Of a stretch of 14,164 nt of DNA, positions 1-6,392 are shown piece by piece. Position 1 is the stretch's first letter. Every line of letters begins with the position of its first letter. Both the position numbers and the translations under genes were made by a program. Below the pieces are notes generated by a model, which was given only the letters and a program-made list of their open reading frames with translations, made no database searches and was not told where the DNA came from. The stretch comes from an uncultured Veillonella sp. (lineage in GTDB: Bacteria > Bacillota > Negativicutes > Veillonellales > Veillonellaceae), in assembly GCA_934216375.1 (NCBI GenBank), contig CAKQBP010000012.1, positions 1 through 14,164 of the forward strand, written 5' to 3'.

Positions 1-489
1 AGCTTACTTTCCACATTAGGGCTCATTTCTCCTGATTTTGTACCGCAATTTGTTATCTGTGCTATGGGTGGCATGTTAGCGGCCGCTATGCGGACCCCAA
101 TTTTGGCGATTCTACTCGTTCTTGAAATGACCAATAGTTTCTCCAACATTTACGCTATCGGTATTGTTACGCTAGTGGCTTATCTTGTGGCGGATCTTTT
201 AAAAGAACCGCCGATTTACGATTCCTTGTTGCAAGCCATGAGTGGTCAAAGCAATCTAGAATCGGTGCAAACCTTCTTTCAAACGAAGGTGCCTGTGGTG
301 GCAAACTATACGGATGTACAGTTACAAGACTTGGCATTACCAGATGGTACATTGATCGTAAGTATTCGCCGTAATGGTACCTACATTGTGCCATTAGGCG
401 ATGTAAAACTCGAACCAGGGGATGAATTACAAGTCTCTTGTGAACGAGGCCGGTTGAAAGCGGCGAAGACGTATTTTCAATCTAATTAG
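1..489 (+). CDS. ClC-family chloride channel/antiporter, C-terminal part with TrkA-C (RCK_C) domain (partial at left edge)
   Basis: The frame is open from base 1 to a TAG at 487-489, so the gene begins left of the window. The first ~50 visible residues contain GGMLAAAMRTPILAILLVLEM, which matches the late transmembrane helices of ClC chloride channels and H+/Cl- antiporters (the small-residue stretch followed by R-x-P and an acidic E-M/E-L). After a short linker, roughly the last 70 residues read as a TrkA-C/RCK_C ligand-binding domain (DGTLIVSIRRNG, then a LEPGDEL segment). ClC proteins with a C-terminal RCK_C domain are common in Firmicutes. The selectivity-filter motifs lie outside the window, so channel and exchanger cannot be told apart, nor can the transported halide. 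The acetyltransferase gene starts 12 bp downstream, which suggests co-transcription. Confidence 0.87.
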   Translation, partial: SLLSTLGLISPDFVPQFVICAMGGMLAAAMRTPILAILLVLEMTNSFSNIYAIGIVTLVAYLVADLLKEPPIYDSLLQAMSGQSNLESVQTFFQTKVPVVANYTDVQLQDLALPDGTLIVSIRRNGTYIVPLGDVKLEPGDELQVSCERGRLKAAKTYFQSN

Positions 490-501
490 GAGTGTTGGTA
501 G

Positions 502-951
502 ATGGAGATTGTAAAAGCTACCGAGTCAGATATATTAGAATTATATCGATTGCAATTGCTTACATTTGAAAGCGAAGCGGAGATGATTGGTAGTCGAATG
601 GTTCCTGCATTGATGGAGTCGGAAGAGGAGTTTAAAGCTACTTTCACCCAATGGCATACCTATAAACTAGTAGATGATGGGGGAAGAATCATCGGAGGTA
701 TTCGCTATCAATATGACGATGGCGTGGTAGAGGTCGGTCGCTTGATGGTGCATCCAAACCATCGGCAACAAGGGTTGGCTCGGAAGTTATTAGTTTTCGT
801 AGATGAACAATGCAGTCAAGACCGGCGTGTATTATATACATGTACGAAAAGCTGGATCAATATAAAGTTATATACAAAAATGGGGTATAAAGCCGTTAGA
901 GAAATACAGGATGAAACGGGATTATCTTTTGTATATATGGAGAAACAATAA
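502..951 (+). CDS. GNAT-family N-acetyltransferase
   Basis: A 149-residue protein of typical single-domain GNAT length. It starts at ATG 502 with AGGAG at 488-492, overlapping the stop of the gene before. Around residues 74-98 it carries the acetyl-CoA-binding motif A: a beta-strand VEVGRLMVHP followed by the pyrophosphate loop HRQQGLARKLL (the R/Q-x-x-G-x-A signature). Near the C-terminus WINIKLYTKMGYKAV matches the GNAT motif B ending, in which a tyrosine precedes K-x-G-Y/F. These features support acetyl-CoA-dependent N-acetylation by a soluble enzyme. The acceptor cannot be deduced, since family members modify amines, amino acids, peptides, antibiotics and tRNA. It lies between a chloride channel and a TauE-type permease in what looks like one transcription unit, which gives no clear hint of substrate. 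Confidence 0.9.
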   Translation: MEIVKATESDILELYRLQLLTFESEAEMIGSRMVPALMESEEEFKATFTQWHTYKLVDDGGRIIGGIRYQYDDGVVEVGRLMVHPNHRQQGLARKLLVFVDEQCSQDRRVLYTCTKSWINIKLYTKMGYKAVREIQDETGLSFVYMEKQ

Positions 952-976
952 TTCAAACGGCATGGGAGGGGTTAAT

Positions 977-1771
977 GTGCTTGATAATATAGTGGTATTC
1001 TATATATTTTTTACCATAGTTGGCTTTTTAGCTGCTATGATTGGTACCATCATCGGTGCCGGTGGAGGACTTGTCTTTGTGCCTCTCTTTATGTACTGGT
1101 TCCCAGAGTGGTCTCCGTCCATGGTCGTAGGAACATCGCTTTTTTCTGTTATGTGTAACGCCATTTCTGGATCTATAGCGTATCTTAAGCAAAAAAAGGT
1201 ATACATTAACGCTGCTATCATCTTTAGTCTTGCTACCTTTCCGGGGGCTATTTTAGGTGCCCAAATGTCTGGATGGTTCTCTGGTAAAGGCTTTATGTTT
1301 GCCTTTGGATGCTTTATGCTGTGTGCATCCGTATTGATTGGTTTTAAAAATTTTAGAAAAGGGGAAAGAAAGGAAGAAAGCCTTACTCTTGAGCAGTTGA
1401 GCTATAGTAAACCTATCGGTATTAGTATTAGCTTTTTTGTTGGCTTTATTTCGAGTATCTTTGGTATCGGTGGTGGCCTCATCCATGTGCCGGCTTTGAT
1501 TTATCTCATGGGCTTTCCTACCCATATGGCAACGGCTACAAGTCAATCTATTCTCGCCGTATCAACAACGGTGGGGGTTATTACACATTTAATTGAAAGC
1601 CACATCATATTTAGTATTGCTATTCCTACTAGTATTGGCGCTATCTTTGGTGCTCAAGTAGGTGCTCGTATTGCAAAACGTCTCAAAGCAAAAGCTATCC
1701 TCGCCCTCATGAGTATAGCTGTCTTTGCATTGGCGGTACGCCTCATTCTTAAATCTGGTATTTTGGGATAA
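977..1771 (+). CDS. TauE/SafE-family membrane permease (sulfite/anion exporter family)
   Basis: An integral membrane protein of 264 residues with two related halves. Each half opens with a glycine-rich helix: GAGGGLVFVPLF near the N-terminus and GIGGGLIHVPALIYLMGFP in the second half. This repeat is the hallmark of the TauE/SafE (DUF81) family, whose members export sulfite, sulfoacetate or other small organosulfur anions. About eight hydrophobic helices are visible. I chose GTG 977 because GGGAGGGG at 964-971 sits 5-6 nt before it. A longer frame from ATG 911 would overlap the acetyltransferase gene and lacks a ribosome binding site, and the ATG at 962 lies just before the ribosome binding site itself. 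The gene follows the acetyltransferase by 25 bp and is last in the cluster. Family assignment is firm; the substrate is unknown. Confidence 0.88.
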   Translation: MLDNIVVFYIFFTIVGFLAAMIGTIIGAGGGLVFVPLFMYWFPEWSPSMVVGTSLFSVMCNAISGSIAYLKQKKVYINAAIIFSLATFPGAILGAQMSGWFSGKGFMFAFGCFMLCASVLIGFKNFRKGERKEESLTLEQLSYSKPIGISISFFVGFISSIFGIGGGLIHVPALIYLMGFPTHMATATSQSILAVSTTVGVITHLIESHIIFSIAIPTSIGAIFGAQVGARIAKRLKAKAILALMSIAVFALAVRLILKSGILG

Positions 1772-1814
1772 TATGGTTTTATAATTAGTCTATCTTTAAT
1801 AAGCATAATTTAGT

Positions 1815-1871
1815 AAAGCTCTCTAACGGTAATTCGTAAGCGTTTATCATTAGAGGGCTTTCTGTATTTTC
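1815..1871 (+). terminator. Rho-independent terminator after the ClC/GNAT/TauE cluster
   Basis: The 12-bp arms AAAGCTCTCTAA (1815-1826) and TTAGAGGGCTTT (1850-1861) pair fully with one G-U, around a 23-nt loop. A T-rich stretch follows (TCTGTATTTT). It lies 43 bp after the TauE stop codon. The large loop and interrupted T tract make it less than ideal, but position and stem length fit. Confidence 0.75.
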
Positions 1872-2269
1872 AGCATTTTATAAAAGGGTATAACTAAAAG
1901 TCATAGAGAACTATAAATGAGAATGAAAAATTTAAAATATATAAATCATACTATTTTTATGCATAATGTTAGTAATGTATTTACTATAGAATTATAGGTA
2001 GTACGAATCGTTATTTAGAGAGGTTTTAGCATATAATTACTGACTATATCTATACATGCTTAATAAATAAGGATTCTTGATTGTATATGAGGAAAAATGG
2101 GTACATGATAATGCTAATGAGATGTACTTTCAACTGAGGGAATAAAAGGGTAATGCATATCGATTTTTATTAGAAGAGATATAAATTATGCATAATTATA
2201 GTGAGGAGAATGAGAACGGCGTATACTAAAAGTAATAGATTCCTTAAGAAAGGATAGGAGGAAATAGAA
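1872..2269. other. AT-rich intergenic region upstream of the FAD/Fe-S dehydrogenase gene
   Basis: About 400 bp without a credible gene; stop codons are frequent in all frames. It holds two copies of a TTATGCATAA palindrome (1957-1966 and 2186-2195), a possible -10 box TATACT at 2222-2227 without a convincing -35 partner, and the ribosome binding site AGGAGG at 2256-2261 of the next gene. The length suggests a regulated promoter region. Confidence 0.6.
2184..2197. promoter_or_regulatory. Possible operator: 14-bp perfect palindrome AATTATGCATAATT
   Basis: A perfect inverted repeat with core TTATGCATAA; the same 10-bp core occurs again at 1957-1966, 229 bp upstream. If transcription uses the TATACT at 2222-2227, this copy lies near the -35/-50 region, where a repressor or activator would act. 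The binding protein is unknown and short AT-rich palindromes can arise by chance. Confidence 0.35.
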
Positions 2270-5092
2270 GTGAGTACACTTATTAGAGATTATGAACGTT
2301 TTGCCAAGGAGGCAAATGAGATTTGTAAAGGTCGCGTATACACCGATCATTTACGTCGTTATGCATATGGCGTTGATGCGTCTTGCTATAGCTATTTACC
2401 AAAGGTAGTTGTTAAAGCTGAAGATGAACGAGAAGTAAGACGACTTATTCGTTTGTGTCAACAATGTGGGACACCATTTACATTCCGTGCGGCTGGCTCC
2501 TCCTTGTCTGGTCAATGCTCCAGTGAAGATGTGCTCATCGTATGTAATGATGGCTTCAAGAAAATGGAAGTTATCGACGATGGCAAGGCTTTAAAATGCG
2601 AATGTGGTGTTATCGGTTCCGATGCGAATGATTTATTGAAACCGTACAATCGTAAAATTGGTCCAGATCCTGCAACGCTTGCTACAGCATTAGTAGGTGG
2701 TATCTTGAATAATAACTCCTCTGGTATGTGCTGTGGTACGGCGCAAAACTCTTATAAAACAATTCGGTCTATTCGCGTTGTATTACTAGATGGCTCCATC
2801 CTTGATACGTCTGACCAAAAGAGCATTGATCAATTCCTTAAAGAAAAACCTCAAATGGTAGAGGATATCTTGCAATTGCGCAAGGATATTTTGGCCGATG
2901 AAGAACTGACACACTTGATTCATCACAAGTACAAAATCAAAAATACCACAGGTTATGGCTTGAACTCCCTTGTTGATTTTGAAGATATTATCGATATCAT
3001 CAACCACTTGTTCATCGGTTCTGAAGGTACATTGGGCTTCGTGTCTGAAATCGTGTACAACACTGTTGAGGACGTACCATATAAAGGCTGCGGTCTCATG
3101 TTCTTTAAAACGTTGAACGATGCATCTCTTGCGGTTGTAGCCTTGGCTAATATGGGTCGTGACAAGGTTGTAGCTGCTGAAATGATGGACTATCAATCCC
3201 TTAAGGCCGTTCAATCGCTAGATAATGTGCCTGAATTTGTTCGTGAAGTTCCTGAAGGTACAAGTGCTATCTTGTTCCAAACTGAAAGTTACTCCAAAGA
3301 AATTGTCGATGAAAACTTAGCTTTCATTAAAGACAAATTGAAAGATATTCCAACAGCTATTCCAAGTCTTTACTCTCAAGAGGCTAAAGAATACGATTCC
3401 TGGTGGGCAATCCGTAAAGGTATCTTGCCAATCGTTGGTGGTCAACGTAGAAAAGGCACCACTGTTATTACAGAAGACGTATGCTTCCAAATCGAAGATT
3501 TCACTAAGGGCATCGAAATGCTTACCGAATTATTCCACAAATACGATTTCGTAGATGGTGGTGTAATCTTCGGCCATGCGTTATCTGGTAATGTTCACTT
3601 TAACATTACCCCTGATTTCAGCGATCCTAAAGATACTAAGAACTTTGGCGATTTAGTAAAAGAAATGTCCGAACGCGTTTCTGGCTTCGGTGGTTCTTTG
3701 AAAGCTGAACATGGTACAGGCCGCATGGTTGCACCGTTCATTGAAATGGAATGGGGCCGTAAAGCATACGAAATCAACCGTCGTATCAAAGCTATCTTTG
3801 ACCCTGAACGCATCTTGAATCCTGATGTTATCATTACTGATGACCCAGATGTGTATAAGAAAAACCTTAAAGCTCAATGTGTTATTGATGATGCTTTCAC
3901 AATCTGTATGGAATGCGGTTTTTGTGAAAAACATTGTCCAAGCCGTAATTTAACATTGACTCCACGTCAACGTATTGCATTGTTGCGCGAAACGAAACGC
4001 CTTGAAAACGAAGGTAATTTCACATTGGCTGCGGAGCTTAAAAAAGGCTATGAATACTTTGGTGTAGATACCTGTGCTGCGTGCTCCATGTGTAAAGGTC
4101 TTTGCCCGCTCAGCATCGATACGGCTCAAATTGCATTATCCATGCGTCGCATCGATCCTCCAGCACCAGAATTGGCTAAGAAGATTTACGATAATTTCTC
4201 TACTACACTTCAAATGGCTCGTGCCGGCGTAAGCCTCGAAGGCATTGCAGGGTCCATCGTTACACAAAAAGCAATTTCCAAGATTACAGAAGGCTTACAT
4301 GGTGTAACAGGTATTACTCCGTACATTCCTAAGACTACGCCTAAGGCCAACCGTTACAGATTGAGAAGTCGCATTAAACCGACTAATTTTGAAAAGGTTG
4401 TATACTTCAGTACCTGTGCGAACCGCGCCTTCAAACCTAATCAAGGTTATGACGATGAACGTAGCTTGCAACAAGTAGTGGAAAGCTTATGTAATAAGGC
4501 CCATATCGATATTATCTACCCTGAACATATTGAAAACCTCTGCTGTGGCTTGAGCTTTGAAAACTACGATGACGTTCATGAGCGCGCTGTAAAAGACTTA
4601 CACGATGCGTTGATGAAAGCATCTCAAAATGCTAAATACCCAATCGTGATTGACCATAGTGCATGCTTTAATCATGCTTTTAAACATATGCCAGACTTAG
4701 AAATCAACGATATTTCTGAATTCTTGTGCAAATACGTTGTGCCTCATCTCGACATTGAAAAATGTGATGAACGGGTTATCGTACATAAACAATGTAAGAT
4801 TAAATCCTTGAATAAATCTCAATATATTGAAGATTTGGCTCGTCTATGCACAGACCATGTATTCAACATTAAATCCTTTGCATGTGATGGCTTTGCTGGT
4901 CAAAAAGGGTTCTTCACACCGGAACTCAACAAATGTGCTACCAAAGACCTTGCAGCTGAAATCGCTGAATACGGTGCAACACTAGGCGTAAGCTCCAGCT
5001 CTACCTGTGAAATCGGCCTTGGCGAAAACGGCGGCATCCCATTCATTGGTGTTGCATTCCTATTGGACCGTTGCTCTAAGGCTAAGAAATAA
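2270..5092 (+). CDS. FAD-binding and (Fe-S)-binding dehydrogenase, probably quinone-linked D-lactate dehydrogenase (Dld-II type)
   Basis: A 940-residue one-chain enzyme. GTG start at 2270 with AGGAGG at 2256-2261. Order of domains: FAD-binding PCMH fold (about 44-265: RAAGSSLSGQC, GPDPATLATALVGG, GSEGTLGF at 250-257); FAD-oxidase C-terminal domain (about 270-535: GHALSGNVHF at 435-444, EHGTGR at 480-485); two 4Fe-4S ferredoxin motifs, CMECGFCEKHC at 546-556 and CAACSMCKGLC at 602-612; then a heterodisulfide-reductase-like Cys-rich part (CCG at 758-760, HSAC at 796-799, HKQC at 839-842, GFAGQKGFF). Length and order match Shewanella-type Dld-II and E. coli YdiJ, which oxidise D-2-hydroxyacids and pass electrons to the quinone pool. 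D-lactate is the best guess given the inferred physiology; D-2-hydroxyglutarate or glycolate are alternatives. No signal peptide. Transcribed alone, from a long AT-rich upstream region. Confidence 0.9.
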   Translation: MSTLIRDYERFAKEANEICKGRVYTDHLRRYAYGVDASCYSYLPKVVVKAEDEREVRRLIRLCQQCGTPFTFRAAGSSLSGQCSSEDVLIVCNDGFKKMEVIDDGKALKCECGVIGSDANDLLKPYNRKIGPDPATLATALVGGILNNNSSGMCCGTAQNSYKTIRSIRVVLLDGSILDTSDQKSIDQFLKEKPQMVEDILQLRKDILADEELTHLIHHKYKIKNTTGYGLNSLVDFEDIIDIINHLFIGSEGTLGFVSEIVYNTVEDVPYKGCGLMFFKTLNDASLAVVALANMGRDKVVAAEMMDYQSLKAVQSLDNVPEFVREVPEGTSAILFQTESYSKEIVDENLAFIKDKLKDIPTAIPSLYSQEAKEYDSWWAIRKGILPIVGGQRRKGTTVITEDVCFQIEDFTKGIEMLTELFHKYDFVDGGVIFGHALSGNVHFNITPDFSDPKDTKNFGDLVKEMSERVSGFGGSLKAEHGTGRMVAPFIEMEWGRKAYEINRRIKAIFDPERILNPDVIITDDPDVYKKNLKAQCVIDDAFTICMECGFCEKHCPSRNLTLTPRQRIALLRETKRLENEGNFTLAAELKKGYEYFGVDTCAACSMCKGLCPLSIDTAQIALSMRRIDPPAPELAKKIYDNFSTTLQMARAGVSLEGIAGSIVTQKAISKITEGLHGVTGITPYIPKTTPKANRYRLRSRIKPTNFEKVVYFSTCANRAFKPNQGYDDERSLQQVVESLCNKAHIDIIYPEHIENLCCGLSFENYDDVHERAVKDLHDALMKASQNAKYPIVIDHSACFNHAFKHMPDLEINDISEFLCKYVVPHLDIEKCDERVIVHKQCKIKSLNKSQYIEDLARLCTDHVFNIKSFACDGFAGQKGFFTPELNKCATKDLAAEIAEYGATLGVSSSSTCEIGLGENGGIPFIGVAFLLDRCSKAKK

Positions 5093-5117
5093 GTCTTGTA
5101 TATCTATTGCTATTTAC

Positions 5118-5240
5118 GTTAATGTTGCTAGTAGTTTACACTAAGGTTACTAGTAGGTTGGGTTAAAGTAACTGGTAGTTTATGTTAATGTTGCTTTAAT
5201 ATTGCTCGTAAATTATGTTAAAACTACTAATAGTTTTTAG
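5118..5240. repeat. Degenerate ~22-bp tandem repeats
   Basis: About five imperfect units line up on the pattern GTTAAnGTTnCTnGTAGTTTA, beginning near 5118, 5141, 5162, 5184 and 5217. The fourth unit carries an extra ~11 bp. The block follows the dehydrogenase stop codon by 25 bp and ends ~47 bp before the promoter of the antisense RNA. There is no open frame and no dyad symmetry that would make it a terminator. Function unknown. Confidence 0.6.
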
Positions 5241-5286
5241 GAGTTTTATGAGATTTATTGCTAATTCTTTATTTTTCTAAGAAATG

Positions 5287-5295
5287 TGGTATACT
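5287..5295 (+). promoter_or_regulatory. Promoter of the antisense (antitoxin) RNA, extended -10
   Basis: TGGTATACT matches an extended -10 element (TGn followed by TATACT at 5290-5295). No good -35 is seen, as is common for extended -10 promoters. The start site would be near 5302, about 37 nt before the A-tract of the shared terminator. Confidence 0.6.
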
Positions 5296-5299
5296 AAAC

Positions 5300-5308
5300 G
5301 TAGGTAGT
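5300..5308 (+). repeat. Second short direct repeat, antitoxin copy (partner at 5409-5417 in the toxin coding region)
   Basis: GTAGGTAGT occurs at 5300-5308, at the predicted 5' end of the antisense RNA, and at 5409-5417, within toxin codons 23-25. It could form a second pairing site. At 9 bp, chance is not excluded. Confidence 0.45.
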
Positions 5309-5324
5309 AGAGTGTATGAAATTA

Positions 5325-5335
5325 CCTGCAATATA
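5325..5335 (+). repeat. Direct repeat, antitoxin copy (partner at 5477-5487 over the toxin start codon)
   Basis: CCTGCAATATA occurs identically at 5325-5335 and 5477-5487. Because the two RNAs are transcribed from opposite strands, a direct repeat gives complementary RNA segments. The toxin copy covers the TTG start codon and most of the spacer to its ribosome binding site. Confidence 0.75.
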
Positions 5336-5338
5336 ACC

Positions 5339-5370
5339 AAAAAAAGGACGAGTGGCAGCTCGTCCTTTTT
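5339..5370. terminator. Shared bidirectional terminator of the toxin mRNA and antisense RNA
   Basis: GGACGAG (5346-5352) and CTCGTCC (5359-5365) form a perfect stem with loop TGGCAG. Seven A residues lie to the left (5339-5345) and five T residues to the right (5366-5370), so it works as a terminator on both strands. On the plus strand it may also stop transcripts reading through from the dehydrogenase gene, for which I found no closer terminator. Confidence 0.85.
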
Positions 5371-5375
5371 CTTGC

Positions 5376-5483
5376 TTATTTTTTGTTTTTATTGTTAAGC
5401 CAGTAGCTGTAGGTAGTTACAACTAAGGCAACAATAATAGGGGCAAGCAAGGTGCCCCAGAGTGCATAAAACAGCTCCTGCAA
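5376..5483 (-). CDS. Fst/Ldr-like type I toxin, 35-residue membrane peptide
   Basis: A 35-codon frame with TTG start at 5483-5481 and TAA at 5378-5376. An excellent ribosome binding site (AGGAGG, complement of 5491-5496) stands 7 nt before the start. The peptide has a short N-terminus, one hydrophobic helix (about residues 4-24, including TLLAPIIVALVV), then YWLNN and a lysine-rich tail ending KNKK. This matches the Fst/Ldr superfamily pattern: a hydrophobic helix with an A-P-I core, an aromatic W-L, and a charged C-terminus facing the cytoplasm. Such peptides insert into the membrane and are growth-inhibitory when over-made. The family call rests on the peptide together with its surroundings: 5' stem-loop, antisense RNA, shared terminator and repeats. 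It is convergent with the antisense RNA and divergent from the TPR lipoprotein. Alternatives are a small holin-like or signalling peptide. Confidence 0.75.
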   Translation of the reverse strand: MQELFYALWGTLLAPIIVALVVTTYSYWLNNKNKK

Positions 5484-5489
5484 TATACC

Positions 5490-5506
5490 ACCTCCTTTCG
5501 GGAGGT
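5490..5506 (-). promoter_or_regulatory. 5' stem-loop sequestering the toxin ribosome binding site
   Basis: In the toxin mRNA, ACCUCC pairs perfectly with GGAGGU (plus-strand positions 5501-5506 with 5490-5495) around a CGAAA loop. The paired GGAGGU is the ribosome binding site. The stem begins only a nucleotide or two from the predicted 5' end. In Fst messages a comparable 5' stem-loop limits translation and stabilises the RNA. Confidence 0.7.
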
Positions 5507-5513
5507 ATTTTAT

Positions 5514-5522
5514 ATTATATCA
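5514..5522 (-). promoter_or_regulatory. Promoter of the toxin mRNA, perfect extended -10
   Basis: On the minus strand TGATATAAT is a perfect extended -10 (TGn plus TATAAT at 5519-5514). The start site would be near 5507-5508, giving a ~24-nt leader that holds the stem-loop and ribosome binding site. No clear -35 element. Confidence 0.7.
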
Positions 5523-5568
5523 TCATGCTATGGAGTCTTGTATATAATTAATGATTGGAGAATTTCTA

Positions 5569-6210
5569 ATGAAGAAGGTTGTGCTTTTCTTTCTTTTAAT
5601 AACAGCCCTTACGGGATGTGGATTGAATCAAAATACGAATAGTAATAAAACAGAATCAAATGCAACTAGTTCTGCCACTGGTTCCTCTACATCTGCTGCG
5701 GGAAACAGCCAAGCGACTACCAAGCAAGATGGACATCTAATTACAGCAAAGCAAGCCTTATCCGCTGGTGAGTATGCGAAAGCCATAGAGGAAGCTACAG
5801 CGTCCATTAAGAATAATGCTAATAATGCAGAAGCCTATTCTGTACGTGGCTTTGCAACAGCATTAAATGGTGATGCGGCTAAAGGGTTGACAGATACTAA
5901 AAAGGCTTATGATTTAGACCCTAACAATGTGGCTAATTACTATAACATGGCGATGGTATATAAGTTGCAAGGTCAGTTAAACGATTCTAAACAATGGTTT
6001 GAAAAGGTATTAGAAAAGGACCCTAGCAACACCTGGTCTGTGTATGGAATTGCTACCATTTATGCAGACCAAGGGAATGATACTAAGGCCCTTGATTGGT
6101 TAGAAAAAGCAATTAAAATTGATCCTTCTGTAAAATCCGTTGCAGCCGAACAAGACCATTTTGAACGCTTTCACAATAATAGGCGATTTAAAACATTGGT
6201 AGGATTATAG
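5569..6210 (+). CDS. TPR-repeat lipoprotein
   Basis: A 213-residue protein. ATG 5569 is chosen because GGAGA at 5557-5561 lies 7 nt before it; a frame-compatible ATG at 5551 has no ribosome binding site. The N-terminus KKVVLFFLLITALTGC is a lipoprotein signal peptide with lipobox L-T-G-C, so Cys17 would be lipidated. Residues 18-60 form a Ser/Thr/Asn/Gln-rich linker. From about residue 65 there are three to four tetratricopeptide repeats: AGEYAKAIEEATASIKNN, then units ending YDLDPNN, LEKDPSN and IKIDPSV. The end HFERFHNNRRFKTLV is a common TPR-protein tail. TPR lipoproteins usually act as scaffolds for envelope complexes; the partner here is unknown. The promoter may lie around TATAAT at 5543-5548, between this gene and the divergent toxin promoter, but that would leave a very short leader. 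Confidence 0.87.
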   Translation: MKKVVLFFLLITALTGCGLNQNTNSNKTESNATSSATGSSTSAAGNSQATTKQDGHLITAKQALSAGEYAKAIEEATASIKNNANNAEAYSVRGFATALNGDAAKGLTDTKKAYDLDPNNVANYYNMAMVYKLQGQLNDSKQWFEKVLEKDPSNTWSVYGIATIYADQGNDTKALDWLEKAIKIDPSVKSVAAEQDHFERFHNNRRFKTLVGL

Positions 6211-6392
6211 TTTTAATTCTATTGAGTACAATAATATTATTAGAGTAGAAATGATGTTTCCTGACTCTATTAGTCACCTGACAAAAATTGATAAATGACC
6301 TTCATATATTAATTCTATTCATAAAAATCATATTAGTATATAATTATTATATATAAATTAGGTTGTGTATTGATGGAAGGAGAGGATTCATC

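Larger units (their letters stand above)
5302..5370 (+). ncRNA. Predicted antisense RNA antitoxin of an Fst/Ldr-like type I toxin-antitoxin module
   Basis: Predicted as a ~70-nt RNA running from the extended -10 promoter (5287-5295) to the terminator hairpin at 5346-5365. It contains no ribosome binding site or meaningful reading frame. It converges on the small toxin gene and shares its terminator, so the 3' ends of the two RNAs are complementary. Upstream, CCTGCAATATA (5325-5335) repeats the plus-strand sequence across the toxin start codon (5477-5487), so this RNA can base-pair there. GGTAGT at its 5' end belongs to a second repeat (5300-5308) matching the toxin coding region (5409-5417). 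This is the arrangement of the enterococcal par locus, in which RNA II blocks translation of fst on RNA I. The ends are inferred, not measured. Confidence 0.65.

Noticed and set aside
911..976. Longer N-terminus for the TauE/SafE permease
   Set aside because: It would overlap the acetyltransferase gene by 41 bp without a ribosome binding site. The GGGAGGGG before GTG 977 and the normal family length favour the shorter form.
1912..1940. Fur-box-like AT-rich sequence (ATGAGAATGAAAAAT)
   Set aside because: It matches the 19-bp Fur consensus in one half only, and the downstream gene gives no iron-uptake context.
2210..2257. 15-codon frame (ATG 2210) just before the dehydrogenase gene, possible leader peptide
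   Set aside because: The purine-rich GAGGAG is only 1 nt from the ATG, the peptide has no attenuator-like run of residues, and no terminator hairpin follows.
5118..5240. CRISPR-like array
   Set aside because: The units are degenerate, directly adjacent without spacers, and no cas genes are present.
6236..6282. Possible terminator after the TPR lipoprotein (TAGAGT with ACTCTA)
   Set aside because: The stem is about 6 bp with a large loop, and there is no T tract after it.
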